From Novosphingobium sp. ST904 (GTDB lineage Bacteria; Pseudomonadota; Alphaproteobacteria; Sphingomonadales; Sphingomonadaceae): a stretch of DNA of 64,000 nt. Where the stretch lies: contig NZ_LGJH01000137.1 in the NCBI RefSeq assembly GCF_001298105.1, positions 1 to 64,000 on the forward strand. Reading direction: 5' to 3'. The notes beneath the pieces were generated by a model. It ran no database searches. It worked only from the letters and a program-made list of their open reading frames with translations, and was not told where the DNA came from. This document shows, in pieces, positions 1 to 10,297 of the stretch (the first letter of the stretch is position 1; each line of letters starts with the position of its first letter). Position numbers and translations under genes: made by a program.

Positions 1-316
1 AACGGCTTGGGCTTGGCAACGCGGCTGCGCGGCCAAAGCCGCGTGCCGCTGCCTCCGCACAGAATAACTGGAACGATCTGGGACATGGGGCTCGATGAAT
101 GCCAGGGAAGTCTGGCTTTCGCTGTGCCAATACTAGCCCCTCGCCGGATTGCATAGAGGACTCGAAGCGACCTTCCACATCGGCCGGAACCCTGCCCCAT
201 CCCGTTCGTTTGACCCTTCTCCGGCCCCGCTGCCCCCGGCGGATAACGCCCAACCTCGACCGGATCGGCCGCTTTTCGGGTGGCCATCCTCTTCCGAAGG
301 TGCAAGACTGACCATA
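1..316. other. Upstream region of otsB, no gene recognised
   Basis: No convincing coding frame is seen. A short hairpin (7-bp arms at about 20-26 and 37-43) lies near the left edge and could belong to the end of a gene outside the window, but it has no T tract. The rest is GC-rich and presumably holds the promoter of the trehalose operon; no clear -35/-10 pair could be picked out. Confidence 0.3.
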
Positions 317-1129
317 ATGACCGATCCAGGCGAAAGTCCCTCGCTGGCGGAACATGGCGCTTTTCCGCGCGATCTGCCCCCTCCTCTGCCGCTTGGCGCG
401 GCCGTGCCCACGGCCCTGTTCCTCGATTTCGACGGCACGCTCGTGGAAATCGCGGACCATCCCGACGACGTGATCGTCTCTCCGCATCTGCCCGACCTGA
501 TCGCGCGACTGGCCGATCGGCTGGACGGCCGGCTCGCGCTCATCACCGGCCGTTCACTGGAATCGCTGGAGGAGATGCTGGGCCGTCTCGATGTCGCTGC
601 GGCAGGTTCGCACGGCGGTGAGTTCAGACCGGCAGGCAGCCGCAAAATCCTCCCCCTAGCCGAGCCGCTGCCAAAGGACGTCGTCGACCGTCTCTCCGCT
701 TTCGCGGCCGACAACGGCGGCCTCCTCGTCGAGCCCAAGCCCTTCAGCATCGCCGTGCATTACCGCCGCCACCCCGAAGCCCTGCCCGGCCTGCTCGCCT
801 GCGCCGACGAGACCGGCAGGGAGTTCGGCCTCAGGACGAAGCACGGCAAGCAGGTTATCGAACTGTCCATGCCCGGTTCCGACAAGGGCAGCGCCGTCGC
901 ACGCTTCATGCAGATGCCGCCCTTCCTCGGCGCCCGCCCCGTCTTCATCGGCGACGACGTGACTGACGAGGACGCCTTCGCAGCCGTCGCCCGCCTCGGC
1001 GGAGACGGCATCCTTGCGGGGCCTATGCGCGAAACGCTCGCCCATGCCCGGCTCGGCGGCGTCGGCGCGGTGCACGCGTGGCTCGAAACCATCATTCACG
1101 ATCACGACCAGGAGAACAGCCGAACATGA
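317..1129 (+). CDS. otsB: Trehalose-6-phosphate phosphatase OtsB
   Basis: Cytoplasmic HAD-family phosphatase that removes phosphate from trehalose 6-phosphate, the last step of the OtsAB route. About 270 residues, normal for the family. HAD motif I (DFDGT) is at residues 37-41, the LITGRS segment near 75 and the acidic motif GDDVTDEDAF near 211. I chose the ATG at 317 because it sits just before the conserved N-terminus; the frame stays open upstream to 149, but that extension looks like non-conserved low-complexity sequence. Its stop overlaps the next start (ATGA at 1126-1129), so translation with the GH15 gene is probably coupled. Substrate assignment is supported by otsA two genes downstream. 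Confidence 0.93.
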   Translation: MTDPGESPSLAEHGAFPRDLPPPLPLGAAVPTALFLDFDGTLVEIADHPDDVIVSPHLPDLIARLADRLDGRLALITGRSLESLEEMLGRLDVAAAGSHGGEFRPAGSRKILPLAEPLPKDVVDRLSAFAADNGGLLVEPKPFSIAVHYRRHPEALPGLLACADETGREFGLRTKHGKQVIELSMPGSDKGSAVARFMQMPPFLGARPVFIGDDVTDEDAFAAVARLGGDGILAGPMRETLAHARLGGVGAVHAWLETIIHDHDQENSRT

Positions 1130-2939
1130 GCTCGCTCGAACTCTGGCCCATCGGCAATTGCCAGGTCTCAGGCCTGATCGACACCAGCGGCGCGCTCGTT
1201 TGGGGCTGCGTCCCCCGCGTGGACGGCGACCCGACGTTCTGTGCATTGCTGCGCGGCCCGGAAGGCCAGGACGCGGGAACCTGGCGCTTCGAACTGGAAA
1301 ACCAGGTCTCCGTCACCCAGCGCTACTCGCGCAATACCCCGATCCTCATCACCAGGCTGGAAGATGCGCAGGGCGGCGCGGTGGAAGTGATCGACTTCTG
1401 CCCGCGTTTCGAACGATCGGGCCGCACGTATCGGCCGGTCGCCTATGCGCGTATCGTCCGTCCGGTGGCGGGCTCGCCGCGCATCCGCACGGTGCTCACG
1501 CCGATGAGCGGCTACGGCGCCCAGCTCGCCGCCATCACCCGCGGCTCCAATCACATCCGCTACCTGGTGGAACGCAACACCCTGCGCCTCACCACCGATG
1601 CCCCGATCGGCTACGTTCTCGACGAACGCTACTTCCGGCTGGAAACGACTCTACACTTCTTCCTCGGCCCAGACGAACCCTTCAGCGGCGATGTCGAACA
1701 CGAGATGGAATCTATGCTGCGCCACACCGGCGACTACTGGCGACTGTGGGTGCGCGGCCTCGCCACCCCGCTCGACTGGCAGGACGCGGTGATCCGCGCC
1801 GCCATCACGCTCAAGCTCTGCCAGCATGAGGAAACCGGTGCGATCGTCGCCGCGCTCACCACTTCCATCCCGGAGCGCCCGGCAGCCAGCGCAACTGGGA
1901 CTACCGATACTGCTGGATCCGGGACGCCTACTACACGGTGCAGGCCCTCAACCATCTCGGCGCGCTGGACGTGCTGGAGCGGTATCTCGCCTATCTGCGC
2001 AACATCGTCGACGATGCCGAGGGCGGTGCGATCCAGCCGCTTTACGCGGTGAGCGGCGCGCGCGAAATCATCGAATGGGAAGCTCCCGATCTTTCCGGCT
2101 ACCGCGGCATGGGGCCGGTCCGGGTCGGCAACGCCGCCTATTATCAGGTCCAGAACGACTGCTACGGCCAGATCGTCCTGCCCGCGATACAGGCCTTTTC
2201 CGACCAGCGCCTGCTGCGTATCGCGACGCCCGAGGATTTCGCCAGCCTCGAACAGGTCGGCGAACTGGCCTGGCAGACGCACGACCAGCCTGACGCCGGC
2301 CTCTGGGAACTGCGCACGCGCACGGCCGTCCACACTTATTCCAGCGTCATGAGCTGGGCCGCCTGTGACCGTCTGGCCAATGCCGCCGAGTTCCTCGGGC
2401 TCGACGAGCGGGCCGCAATCTGGCGCGAACGCGCGGCCACGGTGCGCAAACACATCGACGAACACGCCTGGCACAAGATCGAGGCACCGGACTTCGACGA
2501 CAGCGGCGCGGGAGGTCACTATGCCGCCAGCTTCGGCGGCTCGCAGCTCGATGCCAGCCTGCTGCAGATGGTCGAGCTGCGCTATGTCGAGGCCGAAGAC
2601 CCGCGCTTCCGCGCCACGCTCCAGGCCGTGCAGAAGGCCCTGCGCCGGGGCGAACACATGCTGCGCTACGACAGCGAGGACGATTTCGGCCTGCCAGAGA
2701 CCGCCTTCAACATCTGCACCTTCTGGCTGATCGAGGCGCTCCATCGCAGCGGCCAGGACGAGGAGGCGCGCCGCCTGTTCGAGGCGATGCTGGATCATCG
2801 CACCAGATCGGGCCTCCTTTCGGAGGACATGGATTTCGAAACCGGCGAACTGTGGGGGAACTTTCCGCAGACCTATTCGCTAGTAGGTATCATCAATTGT
2901 GCCGGGCAGCTGTCCCGGTCTTGGCGGGACTGGCGATAG
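1126..2939 (+). CDS. Glycoside hydrolase family 15 (glucoamylase/trehalase type), one-base frameshift
   Basis: GH15 enzymes hydrolyse terminal alpha-glucosidic bonds; members between otsB and otsA have been proposed to act on trehalose or alpha-glucans. The first part (1126 to about 1873) and the second part (about 1874-2939) are in different frames. Adding one base near 1873-1875 joins them and restores the hallmark NWDYRYCWIRDA stretch and a 604-residue protein. The C-terminal part has the usual AFNICTFWLIEAL and GNFPQ segments. It overlaps otsB by four bases and is followed by otsA after about 58 bases. Because both halves are fully conserved, I read the shift as a likely sequence error rather than a pseudogene. 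Confidence 0.88.
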
Positions 2940-2997
2940 CCGGCCCCGCAAAACGCGTCTTCCGCACATCTGGTCGGCGCGGCACAGGGGATTTGAA

Positions 2998-4413
2998 ATG
3001 AGCAGACTGATCGTCATCTCCAACCGGGTATCGGTTCCCAAGGCAGCGGGAGCCGCCGGGGCGCAGGGAGGACTGGCAGTGGCGCTCAATTCGGCACTGC
3101 GCGAACATGGCGGCATCTGGTTCGGCTGGTCGGGGCAGGAAACCGAGGAGTTCACCGGCCACCTCGACATGCAACGCAACGACGGCATCACCACGGCTAC
3201 GATCGATCTCGAACCGCAGGACATCGACGAATATTACAACGGCTACGCCAACCGCACGCTCTGGCCGCTGTTCCACTACCGCATCGACCTGACCGAGTAC
3301 GACCGCAACTTCGGCGAGGGCTACGAACGCGTAAATGCCCGTTTCGCCGATGCCGTCCTGCCGCTGATCGAGGAAGAGGACCTGGTCTGGGTCCATGATT
3401 ACCATCTGCTTCCGCTCGGATCGCTGCTGCGCGGAAAAGGCGTGAGGAACCGGATGGGCCTGTTCCTCCACACGCCCTGGCCGCCCACCCGTCTGCTGGT
3501 TTCGCTGCCCTTCCACGAACGTCTGGTCGCCTCGATGCTGGAATACGACGTGATCGGCTTCCAGAACACCGAATGGCTCGAAAGCTTCCTCCACTACGTG
3601 CAGAAGGAGATGGGCCTTAAGGTCAATCTCGACAATTCGGTGGAGTACAAGGGCCGCAAGGTCATCGCCCGCGCCTTCCCGATCGGCATAGACTTTGCCG
3701 AATTCACCGAAGCCGCCGCCGGGCCGGAAGCCCGCGAAGCCCACGACCGGCTCAAGTCCAGTGTGCGCGGTCGCAAGATCCTGATCGGCGTGGACCGGCT
3801 AGACTATTCCAAGGGCCTGGGCGAACGCTTCGAGGCCTTCGGGCGCTTCCTGGCGGATTACCCCGATCAGGCCGGCGATGCCGTGCTGCTCCAGATCGCA
3901 CCGCCATCGCGCGGGGACGTCGCCAGCTACCAGCAGATTCGCGAAGACCTCGAACGCAAGACCGGGCACATCAACGGCGCTTATGCCGATGTGGCGTTCG
4001 TGCCGATCCGTTACGTCAACCGGGGTTTCCCGCGCGATCAGCTCGCCGGGTTCTACCGCGCGGCGGACATCGGCCTCGTCACGCCCCTGCGCGACGGGAT
4101 GAACCTCGTGGCGAAGGAATATATCGCGGCGCAGGATCCGGAGAACCCCGGCGTACTGATCCTGTCGCAGTTCGCCGGCGCCGCGCATCAGCTCAAGGAT
4201 GCGCTGCTGGTGAACCCGCACTCGATCGAGCATGTCGCCGAAAACATCAAGAAGGCGCTCGAAATGCCGCTGGCCGAACGCAAGAAGCGCCATGCGAAAC
4301 TCCTCGCCTCTGTGCGCGACAATGACGTGCAGCGCTGGCGGGAAGACTTTCTCGGCGCCCTTTATGGCAAGGCCAGGGGCAAGACCCCCACGCCGCAGGA
4401 CGAAGTCGCCTGA
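2998..4413 (+). CDS. otsA: Trehalose-6-phosphate synthase OtsA
   Basis: GT20 glycosyltransferase that joins UDP-glucose (or another NDP-glucose) to glucose 6-phosphate to give trehalose 6-phosphate, the substrate of OtsB. About 471 residues, the typical length. Visible family segments include the N-terminal [30 protein letters not shown], the [13 protein letters not shown] nucleotide-sugar site and [10 protein letters not shown]. The start at 2998 is preceded by an AGGGG ribosome binding site. Last gene of the otsB-GH15-otsA operon, which probably serves osmotic and desiccation protection. Confidence 0.96.
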   Translation: MSRLIVISNRVSVPKAAGAAGAQGGLAVALNSALREHGGIWFGWSGQETEEFTGHLDMQRNDGITTATIDLEPQDIDEYYNGYANRTLWPLFHYRIDLTEYDRNFGEGYERVNARFADAVLPLIEEEDLVWVHDYHLLPLGSLLRGKGVRNRMGLFLHTPWPPTRLLVSLPFHERLVASMLEYDVIGFQNTEWLESFLHYVQKEMGLKVNLDNSVEYKGRKVIARAFPIGIDFAEFTEAAAGPEAREAHDRLKSSVRGRKILIGVDRLDYSKGLGERFEAFGRFLADYPDQAGDAVLLQIAPPSRGDVASYQQIREDLERKTGHINGAYADVAFVPIRYVNRGFPRDQLAGFYRAADIGLVTPLRDGMNLVAKEYIAAQDPENPGVLILSQFAGAAHQLKDALLVNPHSIEHVAENIKKALEMPLAERKKRHAKLLASVRDNDVQRWREDFLGALYGKARGKTPTPQDEVA

Positions 4414-4575
4414 AGCATTCGGCCTAACCCATAAGAACAGGCGTCCGACATGAAATCGGCTGCCATCATCAAAACGACACTCGCCTGCAACCAATCTGAC
4501 CTTTAACCGGGCTATAGGAGAGTGTGCGGGATACCGATCCCGCCGATCCCCGGAAGAATGCCGGGGATCGCACGA

Positions 4576-4872
4576 ATGACAACAAGGAGCCCGGACGATC
4601 CGGGCAGCGTGATGAGGATGGGCATGATTCTCTACGGGGAATGCATCGGCGCGCACGGTTCCGCGCGAGTCCGCATTTCGGACCTTGCCGATCTTGGCTG
4701 CGATCTGGAAGCGGAAGCGCTTCCCTGCGCGCTTGATGGCGACTTCTCGCTATGGATCGGCGCGATCGGTCCCCTGCCGGCAACAGTGGCGAAGAAGGAC
4801 ACCAGTAACCTCGAAATTCGCTTCAAGGAACCGCTCGACACCCGCATCGTGGAGCATTTCCGCGGTCGCTGA
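4576..4872 (+). CDS. Small PilZ-like domain protein
   Basis: A protein of about 98 residues with a probable PilZ fold. It carries RVRISDLADLGCDLE, which resembles the PilZ DxSxxG motif (here DLADLG, with Ala for Ser), followed by beta-strand-like segments. PilZ proteins bind cyclic di-GMP and often regulate exopolysaccharide or motility, which fits the location beside a polysaccharide region. The upstream RxxxR half of the binding site is not clear, so ligand binding is uncertain. The start is also uncertain: ATG at 4576 or 4612, or GTG at 4522, are possible. Confidence 0.6.
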   Translation: MTTRSPDDPGSVMRMGMILYGECIGAHGSARVRISDLADLGCDLEAEALPCALDGDFSLWIGAIGPLPATVAKKDTSNLEIRFKEPLDTRIVEHFRGR

Positions 4873-4878
4873 CCACGG

Positions 4879-5292
4879 CTATTCCCGGTTTTCTATCGCT
4901 TCAGGCGCAACCGGCTCCTCGCAACCTTCGCCCATGTCTTCGTCCATCACCGTCTCGCCCGTATTGCGCCGCGCAAAGCGACTCGCGCCGATATAGAGTA
5001 CCGTCGGCCACAGCAGCGTGTTGAACAGGTCGTAACCGGTATCCCGAAGTTTCCACGGACGATCGATCGGCCACATCGAGATGATGTCGGCCCCCTCGGT
5101 GCCCAGCGCCACCACCCAGAGCAGCGCCAGCGCCCAGCCATTGGCGATGCCCCGTCGCGACACGAATGCCAGGAACAGGAAGAGCAGCATCCCGCCGTGG
5201 ATGTGAATCACCGCACGGATCACCTGATCCTTGGGAACCAGCAGATTCTTCAGGCTTTCCCAATCGGCAACGAGGGCGAGGATGTGATTCAA
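4879..5292 (-). CDS. Small integral membrane protein of unknown function
   Basis: About 137 residues with at least three hydrophobic segments (around residues 27-45, 50-68 and 90-105) and a charged acidic C-terminal tail, so an inner membrane protein. Similar short membrane proteins occur as hypothetical genes in sphingomonads; I cannot name a family. The start proposed is TTG at 5292 with a GGGA-like site upstream. The frame stays open much further upstream to 5916, but that part runs antisense through the next gene and is not credible. It converges tail to tail with the PilZ gene (6-base gap). Confidence 0.55.
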   Translation of the reverse strand: MNHILALVADWESLKNLLVPKDQVIRAVIHIHGGMLLFLFLAFVSRRGIANGWALALLWVVALGTEGADIISMWPIDRPWKLRDTGYDLFNTLLWPTVLYIGASRFARRNTGETVMDEDMGEGCEEPVAPEAIENRE

Positions 5293-5452
5293 GCAGGCGT
5301 TTCCCGGATAGGTCGTTGTTGAAGGCAAAGTTGGGGCGAAGAACGGGCAGTCGATCGTCCCGCCGCCCACGAGCCGTTCATGCAGCGTTGCGGGCCACGC
5401 GATTAAACGACCGTGAATATTGCAGCGCAACAGGAAACGAGGAGTTTTCGAC

Positions 5453-7237
5453 ATGGCCCATCCCGCGAACCCCTTCGCCGTCGACCGCCGCTCTCTGTTC
5501 GCCGTCTCCGCTCTGGCGCTGGGCGCGGCGTCCTTGTGGCGCCCCACTTCGTCTTTCGCCGCCTCGCAGCCCGGCGACTGGCCGGCTTGGGCACCCCCGC
5601 AATCGCGGCTGGAAAGCGACATTTCCGGGCTTCGCGCCCGCGCGGTGGACATCAGGCGTTTCGGCGCCTCCTGCAACGGAACCACGGACGACAGTGCCGC
5701 CCTTGAGCGTGCCATCGCCGGCGGCGCGCCCGCAGTCATGATTTCCGGCCCGATGCGCCTCACCCGTCCGGTCGCGATCTCCCGTGCTTTCGGGATATTC
5801 GGCCAGGGCAAGGGGCCGCACCTGATCTGGGCAGGTCCAACGGGCTCCCCCCTTTCCGTCAGCCCCGAAAGCAACGATCCCGCCAGCTTCGTGCGAAACA
5901 TCGTCGTCGACGGCATTCATGCGACGACCATCGCTTCCCAGCGTTCCAAGACCGTGATGCTGCGCGCGGTCAACATCCGGGGGTTGAAGGTCACGCGCTG
6001 CACGGCCGACGGGATCGGCCTCGCCTCGGTAGGCCACCTGCGGATGGACGGCAGCGGCTATGACCGTGCCAAGGGTTCCGTCACTGTCGATCCCGCCGTC
6101 CTCGCCGGATTCTCGCCCAACAGCCTCGACGACCTCAACGAGGACATCTACATCTCCGACAACACGGTGGACTACGGCGCCTACCAGGGCTCGATCCTGC
6201 GCTTCAACATGGCCCGGCGCGTCATTGCCGTGGGCAATGAGGGCAAATACGCCAAGATCAGTTGGTGGGGGGGCGGCGCGAAGCACGACCAGGGCGGAAT
6301 GCCGCAGTTCCTGCGCCGCGTCAGCGAGGTCTACATCGCCGACAACACGATGCGCGGGGCCAATGGCGGGGTCTACGGCAACAACGGCCAGAAGGTCGTC
6401 GTCGCCCGTAACCGCATTAGCGACATGTCCGATGTCGGCGTCGACTTCGAGGGCTGCATGGACTGCATCGCCTATGACAACCGCGTCACCAACGCCGGAA
6501 ACTTCTGCTATTCCACCTTCTACGTCGCCCGGAACATCGTCTTCAGGAACAATTACGGCGAGCAGGACGGCACGATCCCGGAAACGATCCGGCGCGAGAA
6601 GATGTCCAAGATCGGGGCCCAGCGCGGCCTCTCGATGGCCGCTTTGCAAAGCGGCGGCTTCGCCACCAGCCTCGATGCGATCACCGTCAGCTTCATCGGC
6701 AACGAGTTCGTCTATTCCGGCCCCGGCCAGCTCGGCGTCTGCACGCCCAGTTACTTCGGCAGCATGGTGTTCCAGGGCAACCGCCTGCGCAACGTGACGG
6801 TCGACTGGACCTACCGCGCCACCGACAGGCTGGTCATCAAGGACAATGTGCTGCTGTTCGACCGGCCGGGCAACAAGCCGATGGTCCTGATCGGCGGTTC
6901 CGCGCCGAAAGGCGAGATTTCGGGCAACCGGGTCGAACTGGCCACCGCGCTGCCTGCGGAAAGCGTGGCGATCGGCTATACCGTCGCCTCCAACCGGATC
7001 GACCTTGCCATCCGTAACAACGCCGTGAACGCTTCGGCCGCCCGCGCGCTACCCCTCATCGTCAGCGTGAAGCGCAACATCCAGGGCAACGCCCAGATCA
7101 GCGGCAATACCGTTGGCGGCGTGGTGGTCAGCCCGGTACTCAAGCGGCCGAACTCGCGCTTCGACGGGAACAAGACCGGCGAAGGCCGCGCGATCACCCC
7201 GAACTTCATGGCCCGGGGACTGCTGCCGACGCCGTGA
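5453..7237 (+). CDS. Exported right-handed beta-helix (pectate-lyase-fold) protein
   Basis: About 594 residues. The N-terminus has a Tat-like signal (RRSLFAVSALALGAA, residues about 10-25). The body has the repeating short-strand/Asn pattern of a parallel beta-helix (YISDNTVDYG, YIADNTMRGANGG, SFIGNEFVYSG), as found in pectate-lyase-like polysaccharide lyases and epimerases. Predicted to act outside the cytoplasm on a polysaccharide, likely the product of the adjacent cluster; the reaction cannot be told. The start at 5453 has a good GAGGAG site 8 bases upstream. A second beta-helix gene lies at 48.2 kb in the other polysaccharide region. Confidence 0.75.
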   Translation: MAHPANPFAVDRRSLFAVSALALGAASLWRPTSSFAASQPGDWPAWAPPQSRLESDISGLRARAVDIRRFGASCNGTTDDSAALERAIAGGAPAVMISGPMRLTRPVAISRAFGIFGQGKGPHLIWAGPTGSPLSVSPESNDPASFVRNIVVDGIHATTIASQRSKTVMLRAVNIRGLKVTRCTADGIGLASVGHLRMDGSGYDRAKGSVTVDPAVLAGFSPNSLDDLNEDIYISDNTVDYGAYQGSILRFNMARRVIAVGNEGKYAKISWWGGGAKHDQGGMPQFLRRVSEVYIADNTMRGANGGVYGNNGQKVVVARNRISDMSDVGVDFEGCMDCIAYDNRVTNAGNFCYSTFYVARNIVFRNNYGEQDGTIPETIRREKMSKIGAQRGLSMAALQSGGFATSLDAITVSFIGNEFVYSGPGQLGVCTPSYFGSMVFQGNRLRNVTVDWTYRATDRLVIKDNVLLFDRPGNKPMVLIGGSAPKGEISGNRVELATALPAESVAIGYTVASNRIDLAIRNNAVNASAARALPLIVSVKRNIQGNAQISGNTVGGVVVSPVLKRPNSRFDGNKTGEGRAITPNFMARGLLPTP

Positions 7238-7259
7238 ACGACGGCAGCGATTCCGGGCG

Positions 7260-8794
7260 TCAGCCTTGCGGCCCGGTGGAGGTCGCCCCTCCCCCACGCC
7301 GGATTATCTTGCCCTTGTCCTGATTTATCCTTTCCCGGACCAGCAGGACAAATTCCGGGTGCCGCAATGCGAAGAGCCAGGCGATGCCGACAATGGCCCC
7401 GCCGAAGATCAGGCCCCTTACCGGAATGCTTGCGGCGCTCATCCAGAACTCCGGCATCGCGAACGGCAGGAGACTGGCGCCGGTAACGACCGTCGTGAGC
7501 ATGAACGCGGCCCTGGAGGGGAAGAAGCGCGTGTGGTGGAGACGCTTCACAAGGAACCACGCGAAGACAGACCCATAGACGGACATCATCACTTGTCCCG
7601 CCATGGCCCCCGTCAGGCCGAACAGGTGCGCCAGCAGGGCATCGTGGAAAGCCCCAATCCGGTCGCGACGGCAAGCACTACGGGAACCAGCCTGACCGCC
7701 CCGAACGCGAACAGCGCGCGGATCGAAAGGCTCTGCGTCGCCTCGACAAAGGCAGCCGTAAGGGCAAGCGGAGCATAGAGGCTGGCGCTGTGGTAATCCT
7801 TGGGGAACAGAATGCGGAACACTTCCGGCATGACCGCGATGACGCCGAGCGCCAGAACGGCCTGAACAACGAGATAGCCTGCGCCCATGTCACGAACGAC
7901 AGCCTCGGCCTCGGCGGTTTCCTCGTTGGCCTTGCGGTAGAAGAACGGCTCGAATCCGCGATTGAACGATTGCCCCACCAGCGTGAGAATCTGTCCCGGC
8001 GCCGCTGCGGCATTCCAGATACCGAGAGCGGTCAGGTTGAAGGCGCCGGCAACCGCCAACCGGTTGCCACGACTGCGGCCCCAGGCGAGAAGATCGAAAG
8101 GAAGCATGGGAACGGAAAAGCGTTTGACCGAATCCCGCACGAATTCCTTGGTCCGGCGGTGCTCTTCACCCGTGAGGCGCAGCTTCCAGGCGTTGCGCGA
8201 TTCGTACAGTGCGGTCCCGCCGAAAATCACGATCCGCGAGGCAAGGATTCCCAGCAAGCCGACCTTGAACACGAAGATCAGGAGCAACGTCAGCGTCGTC
8301 AGGCCGATCATTCGGGCCAGCGCAAGAACCGCGAAGGAGCGGGCATCTTCCTGAGCGCGATAGGTCGTCGCCGCGAAAGTGTTGATGCGCTGCAGCCATG
8401 CGGAAACGACGGTAATGGCAAAAGCAGAGACAACGAGTTCCGGCTGAGGGAAGAACTGGTCCAGAACAAGGAGCACGCCGGCAAGAACGAACATCGCCGC
8501 GAAGGATATTCCCAGCGACAAGCGCTGGAAGTAACCGATCAGGACCGGGCCGGTCATGAAAGGCAGGTCCTGGCGTGCCTTGTCGTGATATGTCCTGACC
8601 GCACCGCCGGACAGCCCGCAGTCCATGAGCAACAGGAAAAGTTGCTCGAGCGAGAGCACAAGCGCCAGCAGGCCGAACTCGCTGACGGGCAGGATATGGG
8701 CGTAGGCCGGCAGGAGGATCAGCGATAGCGCACTCTGCAACGAGCCCAGGCCGAGATAGATCAGCATCCTGTGATGCAACGCCGTCTTAGCCAT
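7260..8794 (-). CDS. Wzx-type polysaccharide flippase, one-base frameshift
   Basis: Multi-pass inner membrane protein of the oligosaccharide flippase (MATE/MVF) superfamily, about 511 residues when repaired, with roughly 12 or more hydrophobic segments. It would move lipid-linked repeat units across the inner membrane. The main frame runs from 8794 to about 7650; the last helices continue in a second frame (7604 to 7260). Adding one base near 7644-7655, in a CC run on the coding strand, joins them. Its start overlaps the stop of the glycosyltransferase-like gene upstream by 8 bases, so they are one transcription unit. Confidence 0.83.
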
Positions 8795-10133
8795 CGGATC
8801 GATCTTTCAGCAGCTTTGCGATTGCCTCGGCGGCCCTGTCGGTCGCCTTGCCGTCCATCGGGCCGGTTTCGGCAGTGACGTCGGTCGTGGAAGGGACGCC
8901 GTGTGTCAATGCGTCGATCAACAGTTCAGCGAATTCATCGGCCGATCGAGCATAAGGAACGCCAGCTTCATCGAACCAGAGCTGCTTTTCGCCCTCGAGC
9001 CGCTCCGTAAACGCCTCGATCGGGATGGGCATGCTGACGACCGGCACGCCCATCATAAGACTTTCCAGCAGACCGATCGAGTAGTGCCCGACGCTGCACG
9101 AGGCACCGGCCACTTCCTCGTCCAGCGGCCCTCCGGCCGAACGCGAGTAGGGGATCGTGAGACAGTCTTCAAAATGCCCGAAGGTTTCATGGTCGCTGCG
9201 GGGATGCGGCCTCGTCACGAGTGTGAAAGGCATTCGCTCGTAAGCGATTGCAAAACCCTTCGCCATCTCGGCCAGCGTTGCCCTGGCGGCGCTTCCCGCC
9301 ACTCGCCCCTGCGCAACGAATGGCTGGAACACATAGATGACGCGCGGCGGGTCGGATCGGCTTCGCGCGATCTGGAGCAGCGGATCGAACCGGGGCACGC
9401 CGATAAACCGGATGGTGTGCGGCGCGACGCCTGCCGCCACGAAGCGGCCCGCATAGTCCTGCGAAGTGGCCAGGACCATCGAATGACCGTAAGCGCCATA
9501 AGGCATCGTCGGCGGGATCAGGCCCAGCTTGCGCGCGGCGAGAGCCATCTTCGGGATCAGCCCAGGACGCGGCGCGGCTTCCTTGGAACGCACGATCGTG
9601 AACGGCCCTTCCTGGACCAGCACCGTATCCGCACCCATTTTGCGCGCCGCGCTGAGGAACGCGCGCTGCGCATAGAACGTGTCGTTGCAGGTCACGACGA
9701 GATCGGGCCTGACATGCGCCAGATCCTTCTCAATCCGCCGGACCAGCCTGTCGAAAGCGAACTGGCCGCCATTCAGCAGGAGGTTCACCCTGCCGGGCAG
9801 CGCCCGCCGTTTGGAGAAGTTGATGAGCCCGAGGTCTTCGGGAGCCAATCGCAGGACTTCGCCCGGTGCATCCCAGACAACCTTCGACCGCGTCTGGGTG
9901 TTGAACGCCTCACTGTCGATCGCGACAATTCTGGCATGGGGATGGTCATGCAATATGCGTTTGGCGACGAGCGCCAGAGTCGTGCTGGCCGAACCCGCAA
10001 CGACGAGAAACCAGATGGTCGGACCGCTGGTCTTGTCAGACAACTTCACATCCATTCCGCTTGGCACCACCGCGACAGGCTCGGGTTCGACGCTGTCCCG
10101 AACGCGAAACAGCTTGAACACGAGCCGAGGCAA
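8787..10133 (-). CDS. GT-B-like surface polysaccharide glycosyltransferase, candidate nonulosonic acid transferase
   Basis: A 448-residue cytoplasmic protein without membrane segments. Features in order: QEGPF at 174-178, GVPRFD at 245-250, FQPF near 269, HPRSD at 310-314 and a Ser/Gly-rich SVGHYSIGLLESL stretch near 347. The acidic-Gly motif, HP motif and Ser-rich loop occur in that order in bacterial sialyltransferase families GT38, GT52 and GT80, although the first motif here is QEG rather than D/E-D/E-G. The gene at 11698-12968 shares the EGPF, PRFD, QPF and HPR sequence with similar spacing, so the two are paralogous. Placed between neuB and the flippase. The transferase role is inference from motifs and context. 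Confidence 0.6.
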   Translation of the reverse strand: MPRLVFKLFRVRDSVEPEPVAVVPSGMDVKLSDKTSGPTIWFLVVAGSASTTLALVAKRILHDHPHARIVAIDSEAFNTQTRSKVVWDAPGEVLRLAPEDLGLINFSKRRALPGRVNLLLNGGQFAFDRLVRRIEKDLAHVRPDLVVTCNDTFYAQRAFLSAARKMGADTVLVQEGPFTIVRSKEAAPRPGLIPKMALAARKLGLIPPTMPYGAYGHSMVLATSQDYAGRFVAAGVAPHTIRFIGVPRFDPLLQIARSRSDPPRVIYVFQPFVAQGRVAGSAARATLAEMAKGFAIAYERMPFTLVTRPHPRSDHETFGHFEDCLTIPYSRSAGGPLDEEVAGASCSVGHYSIGLLESLMMGVPVVSMPIPIEAFTERLEGEKQLWFDEAGVPYARSADEFAELLIDALTHGVPSTTDVTAETGPMDGKATDRAAEAIAKLLKDRSDG

Positions 10134-10246
10134 TGAAGAGATAGATTGGCCCTGGTAGCAAGGCCGATGACGCAGTGCCGAGGAGACATCAGCGTGCGTC
10201 GGGCCTGGCTCGTGCTCCCCGCGAGCGAGAAGCAGTGCCGCTCACG

Positions 10247-10280
10247 AAAATGGGCGGCCCCCGCGAAGGCGCCGCCCATC
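10247..10280 (-). terminator. Rho-independent terminator downstream of neuB
   Basis: On the minus strand, a 9-bp GC-rich stem (arms 10250-10258 and 10271-10279) is followed by TTTT (10250-10247). It lies just after the neuB stop and separates neuB from the glycosyltransferase and flippase genes. Confidence 0.75.
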
Positions 10281-10297
10281 TTTCTAGCTGGCTAAGC

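Noticed and set aside
5293..5916. N-terminal extension of the small membrane protein at 4879-5292
   Set aside because: Runs antisense through the start and Tat signal of the beta-helix gene and has no coding character.
10134..10297. A hidden SAF domain for NeuB downstream in another frame
   Set aside because: The gap is too short and contains an intrinsic terminator; no matching segment was seen.
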